DNA of 64,000 bases from a candidate division KSB1 bacterium (GCA_034506175.1 JAPDQB010000007.1:91932-155931), one strand, 5' to 3'. Positions 43,787 to 53,386 are shown, counted from the first letter of the stretch. Program-made: numbers and translations. Notes: generated by a model not told the origin, from the letters alone.

Positions 43787-46348
43787 CTAGAACGGATCAT
43801 TCACACTTTTCGCCGCCGCATAGAAAAGTGCGTTAAACAAAAATCGATACGTCGCGCGAACCTGGGCGCGAAATTGCGGCCGAAAACCGAAGAGAATCAC
43901 GCGGCCGGCGCCGAAAGGAACCTCGACCAGCGCGTGATGGCCCGCTAAATATTCCTCTCCTTCCAGCCAGCCCGAGAGCAGGAGATTGCTGCGCGGATAC
44001 GTGAGAATGCCCCTGCCCTCGTCCAGCCGAAATGCCGGACTGTTGTTGAAAAAGATCGCTTCTTCGCGCCGCGCGCCGTAAATCAAAGGATGCTTCGTAT
44101 CGGCAATGACCCGCAGCATCGAGCCCGGGGCATTGAATTTTTGTGTGGACAGGCCTTCGGTCACATCGCGAATTTGCATCCAAAAATTTCGGATCGGCAG
44201 CTCTGTCGCCGCGTCGAGCGCCGCGAGTGTGCCGCCTTTTTCAACGAACGTGCGGAGCTGGTAAATGCCAATTTCTCCGAGGCCGCTGGCATAAGGCGCC
44301 GGCACGTTTTCCGGCTTGTGGCCGGCCTCGATGCTGCGTGCGGCTTGGTCTGGTAATATAATCACTTCAAACTTCTCATGCAAGTCGCCGGCACGAATTT
44401 CTGCGTCGGTTAAAGTTTTGTACGCAAAGCCATACTGCTCCAAGACCCAGCGCGTCCAGCCCTCGTCCATGTTTGCCACCCAGCTTTTGTACAATCCAAT
44501 GCGCGGCGCTTGTAGACGATACATGGCGCCGGCAGGTTTGGCTTGCAAGCCCTGAAGGTTGGCGCCGCTTTGCCGGGCGATTTCTTTTAACGTGGTTTCC
44601 TTTCCCTTGCCCTCGACAAGAATGGTACCGATGGGGAATTCCTGATTGCCGTCACGAAAGGAATTTTGGCTCCAAAAAACCGCGAGATTGTTTTTCAACA
44701 AAAGATTCAGCGCGCGATAACTCGCGGTGTTGGCCGGATCGAGCGCAAAAATCGACGACGAACCCGACACGGCGCCGGAAAATTCCAGCGGCAGTTTAAC
44801 CGGGGTATTGGGAAGTTTCGGCGTGGTGTTGACGGCAAAAACTTCGACCCCGAGAAAAAGCGGCAGGGTATGCGCCGTCGCATCGTAAGGCTGCCGCAAA
44901 GCGCCGTCGCCGGCGCGCAATGCCGGATAGCGCTGATTTTCCAACAGCGCTTTTGCAAAACGGCCATACGGTTGTTTGATGGGGATAATCCAATCTCCTT
45001 GACGAAACGGCGCGCCGTCGGCGATAAAATCTTCCGCGGCGCGATAAACTTCAACCATGCCAATGCGCATGATTTCGAGCAGCGCCTGCAAGCCTTCGGG
45101 GTCGCGCTGGCCAGCGGGAATGACGTACGCCGCCGGCTTGTCGTTCCAATTCACCGCGTTTTGCTGTACTTGCAAAATGCTCTTGAGCCAAAATTCGCGA
45201 TTGCGGCCGGCATGTTCGAGAATCGCCATCGCCGCAGCAAAATCGTAATCGACGATATCGCGTAGCGTCCACTTGCCGCCGGGCCAGGGTTTGGGAAAAT
45301 TCCAAGATGATCGGCGGGCCTCATAGAAATCATCGCCGCGCAATTTCTCTTCGGGAATTTCAACGGAAGTGGCGTAGTCTGCACTCGCCGCTTCGGTGAG
45401 AAAACGCAAACCGCCGTGATAATGCGGATACGCCCGCGCCGGCGTCCACGCATCAAAAATGGCGTTGGAAACGACGCCGGATTTTCCCTGGGCGGTTAGC
45501 GCCGCCTGCACATGCGTGCCGAGCGTGTTGAGCAAACCGACGATAATCGGATCGACGTTGGGCTCGATCGGATCGATGTACGGCGGCACGAACAGCCGCG
45601 CACCGTTTTGACCCATCTGGTGCATGTCGAGCGTGATATGCGGATGATAAACGTTTTGAATTTTCTCCACCGTGATGCGCGTCTCCGCCTGCGTGAACAT
45701 GAACCAATCCCGGTTGTTGTCGTGGCCAACGTACTTTTGATACAACCACGGCATCGGCGACTTTTCGTATTTGGTGTTCAAATTTTTTCGATACCAATCG
45801 ACGATCATCAACTGGCCGTCGGGGTTGTGCGCCGGCACGAGCAGGGTGATGACGTTGTCGAGAATCTGCTGCACCGTCGGTGAATTATTCGAGGCGAGAT
45901 GATGCGCCAATTCCAGCGACATCTGCGCCGCGCCGACTTCGCTGGCGTGAATGCTGCAATTGATCAGCACCACTGTTTTGGCGCGCGTGATCAGTTTCGC
46001 GCTTTCCATTTCCGACAAACCGCGCGGATCGGCGAGCCGGGCTTGGATTTTTTTCCACTCCTCGAGTTGGCGCAAATTCGCCGGCGACGAGATGATCGCC
46101 ATCATCAAGTCATTGCCTTCGGTGGTCTTGCCCAAATTCTCGAGCTGCATGCGATCCGAAACCGCATCCAGCTTGCGCAGATAATCCAACATCTGGTGAT
46201 AATCCGCCAGCTTTTTTTCCGCGCCGATGCGAAAGCCGAGCACGGATTCGGGCGTGGGGAGAGCGCTGTTGGTTTGGGCGTTGATGATACCGGCGGCAAT
46301 CAGCCCAATCAATAAAAAGGCCGCGCCGATTCGAGAGGGTTTTTGCAT
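43787..46348 (-). CDS. M14-family zinc carboxypeptidase-like protein, exported
   Basis: An 853-residue protein from ATG 46348 (MQKPSRIGAAFLLIGLIAAG, signal peptide). The catalytic domain (about 45-370) has NLGKTTEGNDLMMAIIS, the zinc motif SIHASEVGAAQM (HxxE), LLVPAHNPDGQ, GHDNNRDWFMF and ITLDMHQMG, where the last His is the third zinc ligand. Downstream is a long C-terminal region with TLAALDAATELPIRNF and VPFGAGRVILFGFRPQFRAQ, resembling the class I glutamine-amidotransferase-like module often found behind M14 domains. It should trim peptides in the periplasm. A longer frame to 46441 lacks a signal peptide at its start. Confidence 0.88.
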   Translation of the reverse strand: MQKPSRIGAAFLLIGLIAAGIINAQTNSALPTPESVLGFRIGAEKKLADYHQMLDYLRKLDAVSDRMQLENLGKTTEGNDLMMAIISSPANLRQLEEWKKIQARLADPRGLSEMESAKLITRAKTVVLINCSIHASEVGAAQMSLELAHHLASNNSPTVQQILDNVITLLVPAHNPDGQLMIVDWYRKNLNTKYEKSPMPWLYQKYVGHDNNRDWFMFTQAETRITVEKIQNVYHPHITLDMHQMGQNGARLFVPPYIDPIEPNVDPIIVGLLNTLGTHVQAALTAQGKSGVVSNAIFDAWTPARAYPHYHGGLRFLTEAASADYATSVEIPEEKLRGDDFYEARRSSWNFPKPWPGGKWTLRDIVDYDFAAAMAILEHAGRNREFWLKSILQVQQNAVNWNDKPAAYVIPAGQRDPEGLQALLEIMRIGMVEVYRAAEDFIADGAPFRQGDWIIPIKQPYGRFAKALLENQRYPALRAGDGALRQPYDATAHTLPLFLGVEVFAVNTTPKLPNTPVKLPLEFSGAVSGSSSIFALDPANTASYRALNLLLKNNLAVFWSQNSFRDGNQEFPIGTILVEGKGKETTLKEIARQSGANLQGLQAKPAGAMYRLQAPRIGLYKSWVANMDEGWTRWVLEQYGFAYKTLTDAEIRAGDLHEKFEVIILPDQAARSIEAGHKPENVPAPYASGLGEIGIYQLRTFVEKGGTLAALDAATELPIRNFWMQIRDVTEGLSTQKFNAPGSMLRVIADTKHPLIYGARREEAIFFNNSPAFRLDEGRGILTYPRSNLLLSGWLEGEEYLAGHHALVEVPFGAGRVILFGFRPQFRAQVRATYRFLFNALFYAAAKSVNDPF

Positions 46349-46456
46349 AGCGGTTTTTCCTTCCTCGCCTGGTGAAGAGTTTGCGTCTTGAATCAGTATG
46401 ATAAATTCAAATACTCGTGTTGAATGCGGGCGTGAATCCACAAGGAACTTTCAGAC

Positions 46457-47632
46457 TCAGGATTTCGATAACGCCTTCAACTTTTCCTCCGCGGCCGCCA
46501 GGGTTTCTTCTTTCTTGCAAAAACAAAACCTCACCTGCGTCGTGCCGTCGGCCGGGTTCATGTAAAAACTAGATCCCGGCACCGCCGCGACGCCGATTTC
46601 CTTCACCATCCAGCGCGCGAACTGGTCGTCGTTCGGCTGGTTGTGCCGCCGCATCAGCTCGGCGATTTCCGTCATGATGTAATAAGCGCCCTTCGGCACG
46701 TAGCAGCGAAATCCGGCGTTCTCCAAAATTTCGACCAGCCGATTGCGTTTTTCGAGATACATTTGAGCTAAATTCTCATAATAACTTTCCGGCAAACGCA
46801 ACGCCACCGCCGCGGCTTCCTGCAACGGCGCGGCGGCGCCGACGGTGAGAAAATCGTGCACTTTGCGAATGGCGTTGTTCTGCTGCGCCGGCGCAATCGC
46901 CCAGCCCACGCGCCAGCCGGTCAAGCTGTAGGTCTTCGAAATGCCGTTGATCGTCACCGTGCGCTCCGCCATGCCGTCGAGGCTGGCGATGCTGACGTGT
47001 GCCGCGCCGTCGAAGAGGATATGCTCATAAATCTCGTCGGTGATCGCAAACGCCTCCCACTCCTGGCACAGCCGTGCGATGAACTGCAATTCTTCCTTCG
47101 TAAAAACCTTGCCGGTTGGGTTGTTCGGCGTGTTGATGATGATGGCGCGGGTGCGGGCGTTGAAAGCCGCGCGCAATTCCTTTTCATCGAAATGCCAGTC
47201 CGGCGGATGCAGCTTCACAAACCGCGGCGTGGCGTGTGAAAGGTGGGTGTCCGGCCCGTAGTTTTCATAAAACGGCTCGAAGATCACCACCTCGTCGCCG
47301 GGATTGATCAGCGCCATCAACGCCGCGATCATCGCTTCGGTGGCGCCGCAGGTGACGGTGATGTTTTTCTCCGGATCGACGCTCATGCGGTTATAGCGCG
47401 TTGCCTTCTCCGCAATCGCCCGGCGCAGATTCGGCGCGCCCCAGGTGATGGCGTATTGGTTGATGTCGGCGCGAATCGCAGCCACGGCGGCTTCCTTCAC
47501 CTCGTCCGGCGCGGGAAAATCCGGGAAGCCCTGCGAGAGATTGACGCCGCCGTGCAAATGCGTGAGCCGCGTCATTTCACGGATGACGGATTCGGTGAAC
47601 GATTCGGTGATTTTGGCGACAGGAGGTTTCAT
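46457..47632 (-). CDS. Class I/II pyridoxal-phosphate aminotransferase
   Basis: A 391-residue fold-type I aminotransferase. ATG 47632 has GGAGG upstream; an extension to 47722 would run into low-complexity repeat DNA. Motifs: VNLSQGFPDFPAPDEVKEA, TVTCGATEAMIAAL, IIINTPNNPTGKVF, ITDEIYEHILFDG and the PLP-lysine segment INGISKTYSLTGWRVGWAI, then VRFCFCKKEETL. The sequence is closest in style to kynurenine/methionine aminotransferases (the YbdL/KAT branch), so it probably transfers amino groups between glutamine or methionine-type donors and keto acids. The substrate cannot be fixed from sequence. Confidence 0.9.
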   Translation of the reverse strand: MKPPVAKITESFTESVIREMTRLTHLHGGVNLSQGFPDFPAPDEVKEAAVAAIRADINQYAITWGAPNLRRAIAEKATRYNRMSVDPEKNITVTCGATEAMIAALMALINPGDEVVIFEPFYENYGPDTHLSHATPRFVKLHPPDWHFDEKELRAAFNARTRAIIINTPNNPTGKVFTKEELQFIARLCQEWEAFAITDEIYEHILFDGAAHVSIASLDGMAERTVTINGISKTYSLTGWRVGWAIAPAQQNNAIRKVHDFLTVGAAAPLQEAAAVALRLPESYYENLAQMYLEKRNRLVEILENAGFRCYVPKGAYYIMTEIAELMRRHNQPNDDQFARWMVKEIGVAAVPGSSFYMNPADGTTQVRFCFCKKEETLAAAEEKLKALSKS

Positions 47633-47635
47633 GCT

Positions 47636-47770
47636 GGTTGCTCGTTGCTGGTTGCTGGATGTTTGATGCTCGATGCTGGGTTGCTGTATGTTTATTTTAT
47701 TCGCATTTGCAATTTTGCCCACGAAACATACGAAAAAACGCGAAAAGCTTTTTTAGTGTATTTCGTGTGT
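47636..47770. repeat. GATGCTGG-type repeat followed by a CACGAAA-type inverted repeat
   Basis: 47636-47690 is GGTTGCTCGTTGCTGGTTGC followed by GATGCTCGATGCTGGG units. 47720-47770 has ACGAAACATACG and TATTTCGTGTGT arms around an AAGCTTTTTT centre. Together they fill the space between the aminotransferase start and the Pnkp-like gene. No gene is seen here. Confidence 0.65.
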
Positions 47771-47851
47771 TGGGTGGGCCAGGAAGTAATCTGTGAAATT
47801 AAAAATTGAAACACCTCATTTTATAAAACATTCAGCGCAAAAGCAAAAAAT

Positions 47852-49141
47852 TTAAAGAATTTTGTAATACACTTGCTGCGCCGGCACGCTGACGATCTCG
47901 CGCTCGGGATAGCGCAGCGCCGAAAGCTTGCCGCCGAACACGCAGCCTTGATCGAGGTTGATGGTGTTGTTGACGAATTCGGCTTCGGGCGTCGGCGTGT
48001 GGCCGTAAGCCACCAGCGCTTTGCCGTGATAATCGGCGGCCCAATCGGCGCGCACCGGCAGGCCAAATTCGTCGACTTCGCCGGTTTTCTCGCCATACAA
48101 CGCGAAGCTGCGCATCAAACCGCCGGTGCGGCCTTGCATCTCGGCTTTCATGCCGGCGTGCGCCACCACCAGCGCGCCGCGGTCCAAAACCAGATGCTCG
48201 GCGAGACGGCGATAATGCTGCCCGTAACGCTCGCTCAACGCCTGGCGCTCGCTCGCCGCCAGCGCTTCGAATTGCCGAATCGTGGCGTCCAGGCCGTGGC
48301 TGATGCGAACCGGATTGCCTTTGAGGTAGCGGTAAAATTTATCATCGTGATTGCCCGGCAGCCACAACGCGCGGCCGGCATCGATCATATCCAAAACAAT
48401 TCGCAGCACGCCCACGCTATCCGGCCCGCGATCGACGAGATCGCCGAGGAAAATGGCGCGCCGGCCTTGCGGATGCGCAAAAATATTTTTCTCGTCGCGT
48501 TGATAGCCGAGTTTTTCCAGCAATGCCTGCAATTCGAGAGCACAGCCGTGCACATCGCCGATGATATCGAACGGCCCGGCCTCGTCGTGGCGATCGCAGC
48601 GCAGCGGCACGCGCCTGATGGCGGCTTGTTCCACAGCCTCGGGGCCATCGAAGAGATAAATTTTGGCAAAGCCTTCTTCTTTGAAATGGCCGAGCGAGCT
48701 TTGCAAATTCAGCGCTTGCCGGCGCAGCATGTACGGCTCCAGGCGACGGTCGGCGCGCTGCTCGTTGCGCGCTGTGTAAATCTCTTCGCTCAAATTGAAA
48801 ATCACCGCGATGGGCAGCGCGTGATAGTGGCGGGTGAGTGCCAGCAGCGGCAGACGCGCTTCTTTCTGCACGTTTGTCGCATCCACAACCGCCAGCCGCC
48901 CGAGCCGCAGACGTTCTTCGACGATGAAATGCACCAGTCGAAACGCCGCCGGCGAAACCGCCTGATTGTTTTCGTCGTCGCTGATCATGGCGCGGCAGCG
49001 ATCCGAGCTGACGATTTCCGTCGGCAAAAAATGTTTTTGCGCCCAGGTCGATTTGCCGCTGCCGCTCACGCCAACGAGAACGACGAGCGACAGCCGCGGC
49101 ACGATGATTTCGCGCGGATTGAGTATTGGTTCCGGCGCCAT
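47852..49141 (-). CDS. Pnkp-like polynucleotide kinase / metallophosphatase without ligase domain
   Basis: A 429-residue protein. Residues 15-170 are a P-loop kinase (VVLVGVSGSGKSTWAQKHF, VVDATNVQKEARLPLLAL). Residues 190-420 are a calcineurin-like phosphatase (FDIIGDVHGCALELQALL, FLGDLVDRGPDSVG, LWLPGNHDDKFYRYLKG, VVAHAGM, YGHTPTPEAEF). This is the order in bacterial Pnkp, which repairs RNA with 2',3'-cyclic phosphate ends, but the C-terminal adenylyltransferase/ligase domain of classical Pnkp is absent and no hen1 is adjacent. The enzyme could heal 5' and 3' RNA ends for a separate ligase. The hydrolase-like gene upstream stops 4 nt before this start. Confidence 0.9.
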   Translation of the reverse strand: MAPEPILNPREIIVPRLSLVVLVGVSGSGKSTWAQKHFLPTEIVSSDRCRAMISDDENNQAVSPAAFRLVHFIVEERLRLGRLAVVDATNVQKEARLPLLALTRHYHALPIAVIFNLSEEIYTARNEQRADRRLEPYMLRRQALNLQSSLGHFKEEGFAKIYLFDGPEAVEQAAIRRVPLRCDRHDEAGPFDIIGDVHGCALELQALLEKLGYQRDEKNIFAHPQGRRAIFLGDLVDRGPDSVGVLRIVLDMIDAGRALWLPGNHDDKFYRYLKGNPVRISHGLDATIRQFEALAASERQALSERYGQHYRRLAEHLVLDRGALVVAHAGMKAEMQGRTGGLMRSFALYGEKTGEVDEFGLPVRADWAADYHGKALVAYGHTPTPEAEFVNNTINLDQGCVFGGKLSALRYPEREIVSVPAQQVYYKIL

Positions 49142-49145
49142 GAGG

Positions 49146-49601
49146 TTACTTGATGTTCTCGAGACAAGAAGCTTCCAGCCATTTTTTGAAATTTTCCTCC
49201 ATCACGCAATTGTGGCAAACCGCCGTTGGCAGCAGCACGATCTTCGCGTCGGCGGAAAGCTGGTCGGTGTAGATCAAATTTTCTTTTTCGAGCCTCGTTT
49301 TGAAATCCTGATGCTCGCCGGCCAGATGCTCGGTGTAAATGCTGCGCAGATGATTCTCGCGGTTCTGCTTGAGCCACGGAATGAATTTTTCGTATTGGCC
49401 GTAAAAGGCGTCGAACAAAAAAAGCTCGCGAATATGCCCGCTCAGCCCGCCTTTTTCAACCGCAAAGGCCGCCGGGCGATAGCCGCCGCTGTGCGCGCTC
49501 AAAATGAGGCGGCCGATTCTGTCGCTGTCAATCTTCTGTTCGGTTTTTAAAATCTGCACGATTTCTTCGACGAAGCGCCGCAAGCCATTTTCGTCCTCCA
49601 T
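49146..49601 (-). CDS. Alpha/beta-hydrolase-like protein, probably N-terminally truncated
   Basis: A 151-residue protein (MEDENGLRRFVEEIVQILKT). RIGRLILSAHSGGYRPAAF looks like a nucleophile elbow with AHSGG in place of GxSxG, followed by HIRELFLFDAFYGQYEKFIP. These match the C-terminal half of secreted or cytosolic alpha/beta hydrolases of about 280 residues; the N-terminal half, with the first strands, is missing. The frame stays open upstream (codons reading FFITKIYDEIISWRSSVIF) through the cold-shock terminator, without an ATG, GTG or TTG. I consider it a truncated gene. It stops 4 nt before the Pnkp-like start. Confidence 0.55.
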   Translation of the reverse strand: MEDENGLRRFVEEIVQILKTEQKIDSDRIGRLILSAHSGGYRPAAFAVEKGGLSGHIRELFLFDAFYGQYEKFIPWLKQNRENHLRSIYTEHLAGEHQDFKTRLEKENLIYTDQLSADAKIVLLPTAVCHNCVMEENFKKWLEASCLENIK

Positions 49602-49664
49602 TAAATTAAAAATGACTGAAGAGCGCCAAGAGATGATTTCATCGTAAATTTTGGTAATAAAAAA

Positions 49665-49689
49665 CCCCGATTCATGGGATGAATCGGGG
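49665..49689 (-). terminator. Intrinsic terminator of the cold-shock gene
   Basis: CCCCGATTCAT (49665-49675) pairs perfectly with 49679-49689 around a GGG loop. On the minus strand a T6 run and TATT follow. It is 20 nt past the stop at 49709. Confidence 0.92.
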
Positions 49690-49708
49690 CCGGGGGGTGC
49701 GAAATGAA

Positions 49709-49948
49709 TTATTCTGAGCCATCGGGGTTGGCCGAATCCGCGCGTATGCCCAGACGCGTGACATTTTTGGCTTGCAAACCTTTTGGGCCTTGCTCGACAT
49801 CGAATTCAACCTCTTCACCCTCTTTGAGCGTTCTGAAACCCTCGCCGATGATCGATTTGAAATGAACGAAAACATCTTCGCCGGTTTGACGTTTAATGAA
49901 GCCGTAGCCCTTGGCCTCATTGAACCACTTGACCGTACCTTTTTCCAT
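49709..49948 (-). CDS. Cold-shock domain protein (CspA family)
   Basis: A 79-residue protein ([20 protein letters not shown]) with RNP1 KGYGFI and RNP2 VFVHF, then [20 protein letters not shown]. It binds single-stranded RNA/DNA and acts as an RNA chaperone. Length is slightly over the usual 66-70 because of a C-terminal tail ([14 protein letters not shown]). ATG 49948 with AAAGGG 9 nt upstream is preferred; GTG 49957 would add three residues. It has its own promoter and terminator. Confidence 0.95.
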   Translation of the reverse strand: MEKGTVKWFNEAKGYGFIKRQTGEDVFVHFKSIIGEGFRTLKEGEEVEFDVEQGPKGLQAKNVTRLGIRADSANPDGSE

Positions 49949-49995
49949 TGGCAGCACCCTTTCAATTTGAAACAGTGACCTTGATTTGCGCCCAT

Positions 49996-50024
49996 AAGTT
50001 AGACAATTTTTTTTGAAAATGCAA
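49996..50024 (-). promoter_or_regulatory. Promoter of the cold-shock gene
   Basis: Minus strand TTGCAT (50024-50019), 17 nt, TAACTT (50001-49996). This leaves about 40 nt of leader to the ATG at 49948. Confidence 0.5.
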
Positions 50025-50040
50025 GAGCCAATTTTGCCGC

Positions 50041-50069
50041 TTGCATTGCTGGCGAAATTTGTCTATTTT
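50041..50069 (+). promoter_or_regulatory. Promoter of the six-hairpin-like secreted protein
   Basis: TTGCAT (50041-50046), 17 nt, TATTTT (50064-50069), about 40 nt before ATG 50112. It is back to back with the cold-shock promoter. Confidence 0.4.
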
Positions 50070-50111
50070 ATACAATATTTCACGGATGAATTTTTTCAAG
50101 GGATGGATTTA

Positions 50112-53100
50112 ATGAAAAACATCGCACTCTTGGTTTCGGCCGTCCTCGTGTTTATACAGGCAGCGACAACCGCGACAGGCGCAGCCGCGCAAACCCTCGC
50201 CCAACTCGCCAACAGGAATTTAAAAATCATCGGCGAGCAGCAAGGCGGGCGTGTGATTTTCAAAATGCAAACGCCGGCGGGCAGCGACGTTTTGGTGGCC
50301 GGCCCGCCATCTGAGAAAAACGCTGCGTGGAAAAACACTTTGCGGCCGGAATTGTTGAGCCGCCTTTCCGGAGTCGAGGAGCCGCTCGTTTTCACCAGCG
50401 TTGAACAAATTGCCAGGTCGCGCACCCTGCGCTTTTCCGGAAGCAGCAAAAATGTGTCGCTGGTGCGAGAGGCCACTTTGACGGCGGATTATCCCGCTGC
50501 CTACATCGTCGATAAATGGCGCGTCGGCCCGGCGGCCAAAATCCAAGCGCTGCTGTCATCATTCAATTTTGCGCCGCAGGGAAAAAGTTATTCCGAAATT
50601 CAACCGTTGGATTTTACCTGGACCCCTCATCTGCGGCCGCAACCGGGCGACCTCATCGCCGATCACGTTTTCCGCTCGCCGGCTGTCATGCTGCAAAAAG
50701 ATTCGATCTTTGTCGCGCTCATACCCGACTTGTCATATCTCATCAAAAATCGTGCATTGCCGCTGGCGATGGATTTGCAGTTGCCGCAGTTGCTTCCTCG
50801 CGACTCTCTCGCGTCTTTGGAAAACGATTCAACGCGGCGAGCTTTTTCCAACTTCAACGGCGCCGGGTATTCAGCGCCGATTCTATCGTTCGGATTTTGG
50901 CCGTGGAAAACGCGCGAGCACGTTTATTATCAGCCCGATCCCACGCCAGCGCCCAGGCCGCAAGATACCGAAGTTTCCTACGCCTATTATTTGTGGCTGG
51001 AGCATCGCGCCGCCTCTTTTCCGCGCGCGTTGGATGCCAAAACCAAAACCGCCGGCGCGCCGTTTCGCCGCGTGGTGGATTTTCTTTGGGAAAAATTTTC
51101 GCCAGCGTACCGCGACGGCAATGTCGGCCCCTTGCCGGCGACGTTGGATGCCCTGGCGCAGCGCGCTTGGAAACAATACGCCGATCAAACCTGGTTCGAA
51201 ACCAAATTGAATGGCCGGCCAATCGGCGGCATGAAAAGCGAGCGGCTCGCATGGACGAACAGCCTGCCGGAAGAAGCCAACAACGACGTTTGGTTCAACA
51301 GCCGATTGCAAACGCTGCGCACGGCTTACGGCATGTATTTGTACGGCAAGCGCAGCCGCGATCCGGTGTTGATGCAGCGTGCCGAAAAAGTTTTGAATCT
51401 CGCCCTTTCCGCGCCCAATGAAGGCGGCCTCTTTCCGTCGATTTATTATTTTACCAAGACAACGCCGGAGCCGTCGACGCTCAGCGCCGCAGTGGTGAAG
51501 ATTGCAAAACAAAAAGAGCCGGAACCAATCACGCATCATTGGGCAGGCGACGAGGGCCGGATTGGTTTCGGCAGTGACTACAATCACACCTTTGACGCCT
51601 CGTGGACGGGTTATTGGCTTTTGCAATGGGCGGATTTGCTGCCGCAGCGCCGCCAGGAAATTTTGGCGTTTTGCCGGCCGTATGCCGATTTTCTTTTGCA
51701 TTGGCAGCAGCCGAGCGGCGTCATTCCGAGTTGGTTCCATCGCCATGATCATCGGCCGCGGGAGGAATTTTTTCAGGAGAATGCCGAGACCGCCGGCTCA
51801 GCGCTGTTTCTGGCCGGACTGTTCAATCGCACGAAAGAGCAGCGTTACCTCGATGCCGCCGTCAACGCCATGAATTATTTGACGCGCGAGATTTTGCCGC
51901 GGAATAAATGGTTTGACGACGAAACGTTTTTGTCGTGCTCGCGCCAGCCGTTCGATTTTTATGATTCCCTCACCGGTCAATTTCCGCAAAGCACCCTGTC
52001 GATGAATCAAGCAGCGATGGCGTATTTGGCGCTCTACAAAATCACCGCCAAGCCGGAGTATTTGCAGTGGGGCGCGCACGTTCTGGATTACGCGCTGCTC
52101 TATCAACAGGTTTGGAGTCCGCCGTTCTTCTCGCGGAATTTGTTCGGCGGGTTTGGCGCGCAAAACACCGACGGTGAATGGAGCGATGCGCGGCAGGCTT
52201 ACTTCGCCGAGACGTTGCTGGATTATTTTGAAGCCACCGGCAAGCGCGCGTACTTTGAGCGCGCCATTGCCGCCATGCGCGCCGGGTTTGCGCTCTTTCA
52301 CCGCGATTCGCCCAAAAGTTATGAAAATTGGGCCCATGATGATGGCGATAGCCCGGGCAACATCACCAGCATCCATTGGGGCACGGGCAGCGCCGCGGCG
52401 GCGTTTGAGCGCATGCGCGAGCGCCTTGGCGATGCCTATGTTTTCATGGGCGAAAAACCGAGCGCCGGCGGCATCAATGCGGTTTGGATTGAAAATTTGC
52501 ATTTCAAGGCCGATACGATTCAATTTAATTTGTTGTCTTCGCTCCCCTGGAGCCGCCGCGTCACTGTCAAATTTTTTAATGTTCCGCCCGGGCGTTATCG
52601 GGTGAAAATCAACGACGATCCATTTGTGCCGTTTACCCATAATTTGCTGGCGCGAGGCATTTACATCCCGCAGCGTCGCGTGGTGACGGCGACGCATCGC
52701 CCGCCAAAATATTTTTACGCGCGCTCCGCTCAACCTTTGCAAATCGCCTTGAACGCCAGCGGCGTGCGAGGCAATTTTTCGGCGCTGTTGAATGTTCGTC
52801 CGCAGCCGGCGAGCAAAGCTTCTTTTCACACCATTCCTTTTCGAGCGGGCGTCGCCAGTTGGGCCGCCAGCTTGCCGGAGAGTTATAAAAAAGATGGCGC
52901 GCGTTTTCAATACTACATCACCTACAAGCGCGGCAGTACAACGCTGCGCCTGCCAACGGCCACCGAAAGCGATGAATTTTATCACGGTGAAGTGCAACCT
53001 TTCATGTTTGCCGATTGCGGCGATGATGGCGAAACATATCTGGGCGCGGAAAAGGATTCCCGCATATCCGGCTTTGCAGGCAGCCGTTATCGCGCCGCCG

Positions 53101-53375
53101 ACGGCGCGCAGTGGTTTAGTTATGTGTTTCCGATTCAGGCGACGACGGCGCGGGTGAAAATCTCGTTTGCCGCCGCCGGCGAATGCCGAGTGACGGCCGG
53201 CGATTCGCTTTTGCTCGACGAAGGCGATGCCGGCCGCGGCGACATGACCGAGCACCGCTTTGAGCTGACCGATCCTGGCTTGTGGACCAACGGCAAATTG
53301 ATTTTGCGCTTCAGCGACGCCCATCCTCAACACGGCGAGGGGGTGAATGTGGCGTGGATTAAAGTGGAAGAGTAA
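50112..53375 (+). CDS. Secreted six-hairpin-glycosidase-like protein
   Basis: A 1087-residue protein. ATG 50112 (AAGGG 9 nt upstream) opens a signal peptide (MKNIALLVSAVLVFIQAATT); an upstream frame to 50013 is non-coding in character. The N-terminal ~300 residues are beta-rich. The centre (about 350-800) is an alpha/alpha toroid as in six-hairpin glycosidases: FNSRLQTLRTAYGMYLYGKR, FDASWTGYWLLQWADLLPQR, AETAGSALFLAGLFNRTKEQ, DARQAYFAETLLDYFEATG. The C-terminal part is beta-sandwich-like. It likely degrades or binds a complex polysaccharide. I cannot assign a CAZy family or identify the acid/base pair with confidence. It lacks the sorting domain of other secreted proteins here. Confidence 0.7.
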   Translation: MKNIALLVSAVLVFIQAATTATGAAAQTLAQLANRNLKIIGEQQGGRVIFKMQTPAGSDVLVAGPPSEKNAAWKNTLRPELLSRLSGVEEPLVFTSVEQIARSRTLRFSGSSKNVSLVREATLTADYPAAYIVDKWRVGPAAKIQALLSSFNFAPQGKSYSEIQPLDFTWTPHLRPQPGDLIADHVFRSPAVMLQKDSIFVALIPDLSYLIKNRALPLAMDLQLPQLLPRDSLASLENDSTRRAFSNFNGAGYSAPILSFGFWPWKTREHVYYQPDPTPAPRPQDTEVSYAYYLWLEHRAASFPRALDAKTKTAGAPFRRVVDFLWEKFSPAYRDGNVGPLPATLDALAQRAWKQYADQTWFETKLNGRPIGGMKSERLAWTNSLPEEANNDVWFNSRLQTLRTAYGMYLYGKRSRDPVLMQRAEKVLNLALSAPNEGGLFPSIYYFTKTTPEPSTLSAAVVKIAKQKEPEPITHHWAGDEGRIGFGSDYNHTFDASWTGYWLLQWADLLPQRRQEILAFCRPYADFLLHWQQPSGVIPSWFHRHDHRPREEFFQENAETAGSALFLAGLFNRTKEQRYLDAAVNAMNYLTREILPRNKWFDDETFLSCSRQPFDFYDSLTGQFPQSTLSMNQAAMAYLALYKITAKPEYLQWGAHVLDYALLYQQVWSPPFFSRNLFGGFGAQNTDGEWSDARQAYFAETLLDYFEATGKRAYFERAIAAMRAGFALFHRDSPKSYENWAHDDGDSPGNITSIHWGTGSAAAAFERMRERLGDAYVFMGEKPSAGGINAVWIENLHFKADTIQFNLLSSLPWSRRVTVKFFNVPPGRYRVKINDDPFVPFTHNLLARGIYIPQRRVVTATHRPPKYFYARSAQPLQIALNASGVRGNFSALLNVRPQPASKASFHTIPFRAGVASWAASLPESYKKDGARFQYYITYKRGSTTLRLPTATESDEFYHGEVQPFMFADCGDDGETYLGAEKDSRISGFAGSRYRAADGAQWFSYVFPIQATTARVKISFAAAGECRVTAGDSLLLDEGDAGRGDMTEHRFELTDPGLWTNGKLILRFSDAHPQHGEGVNVAWIKVEE

Positions 53376-53386
53376 AGAGAAACCGC

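Noticed and set aside
51798..53333. 511-codon minus-strand frame in the six-hairpin-like gene
   Set aside because: Shadow frame without domain content; the plus frame has a signal peptide and toroid motifs.
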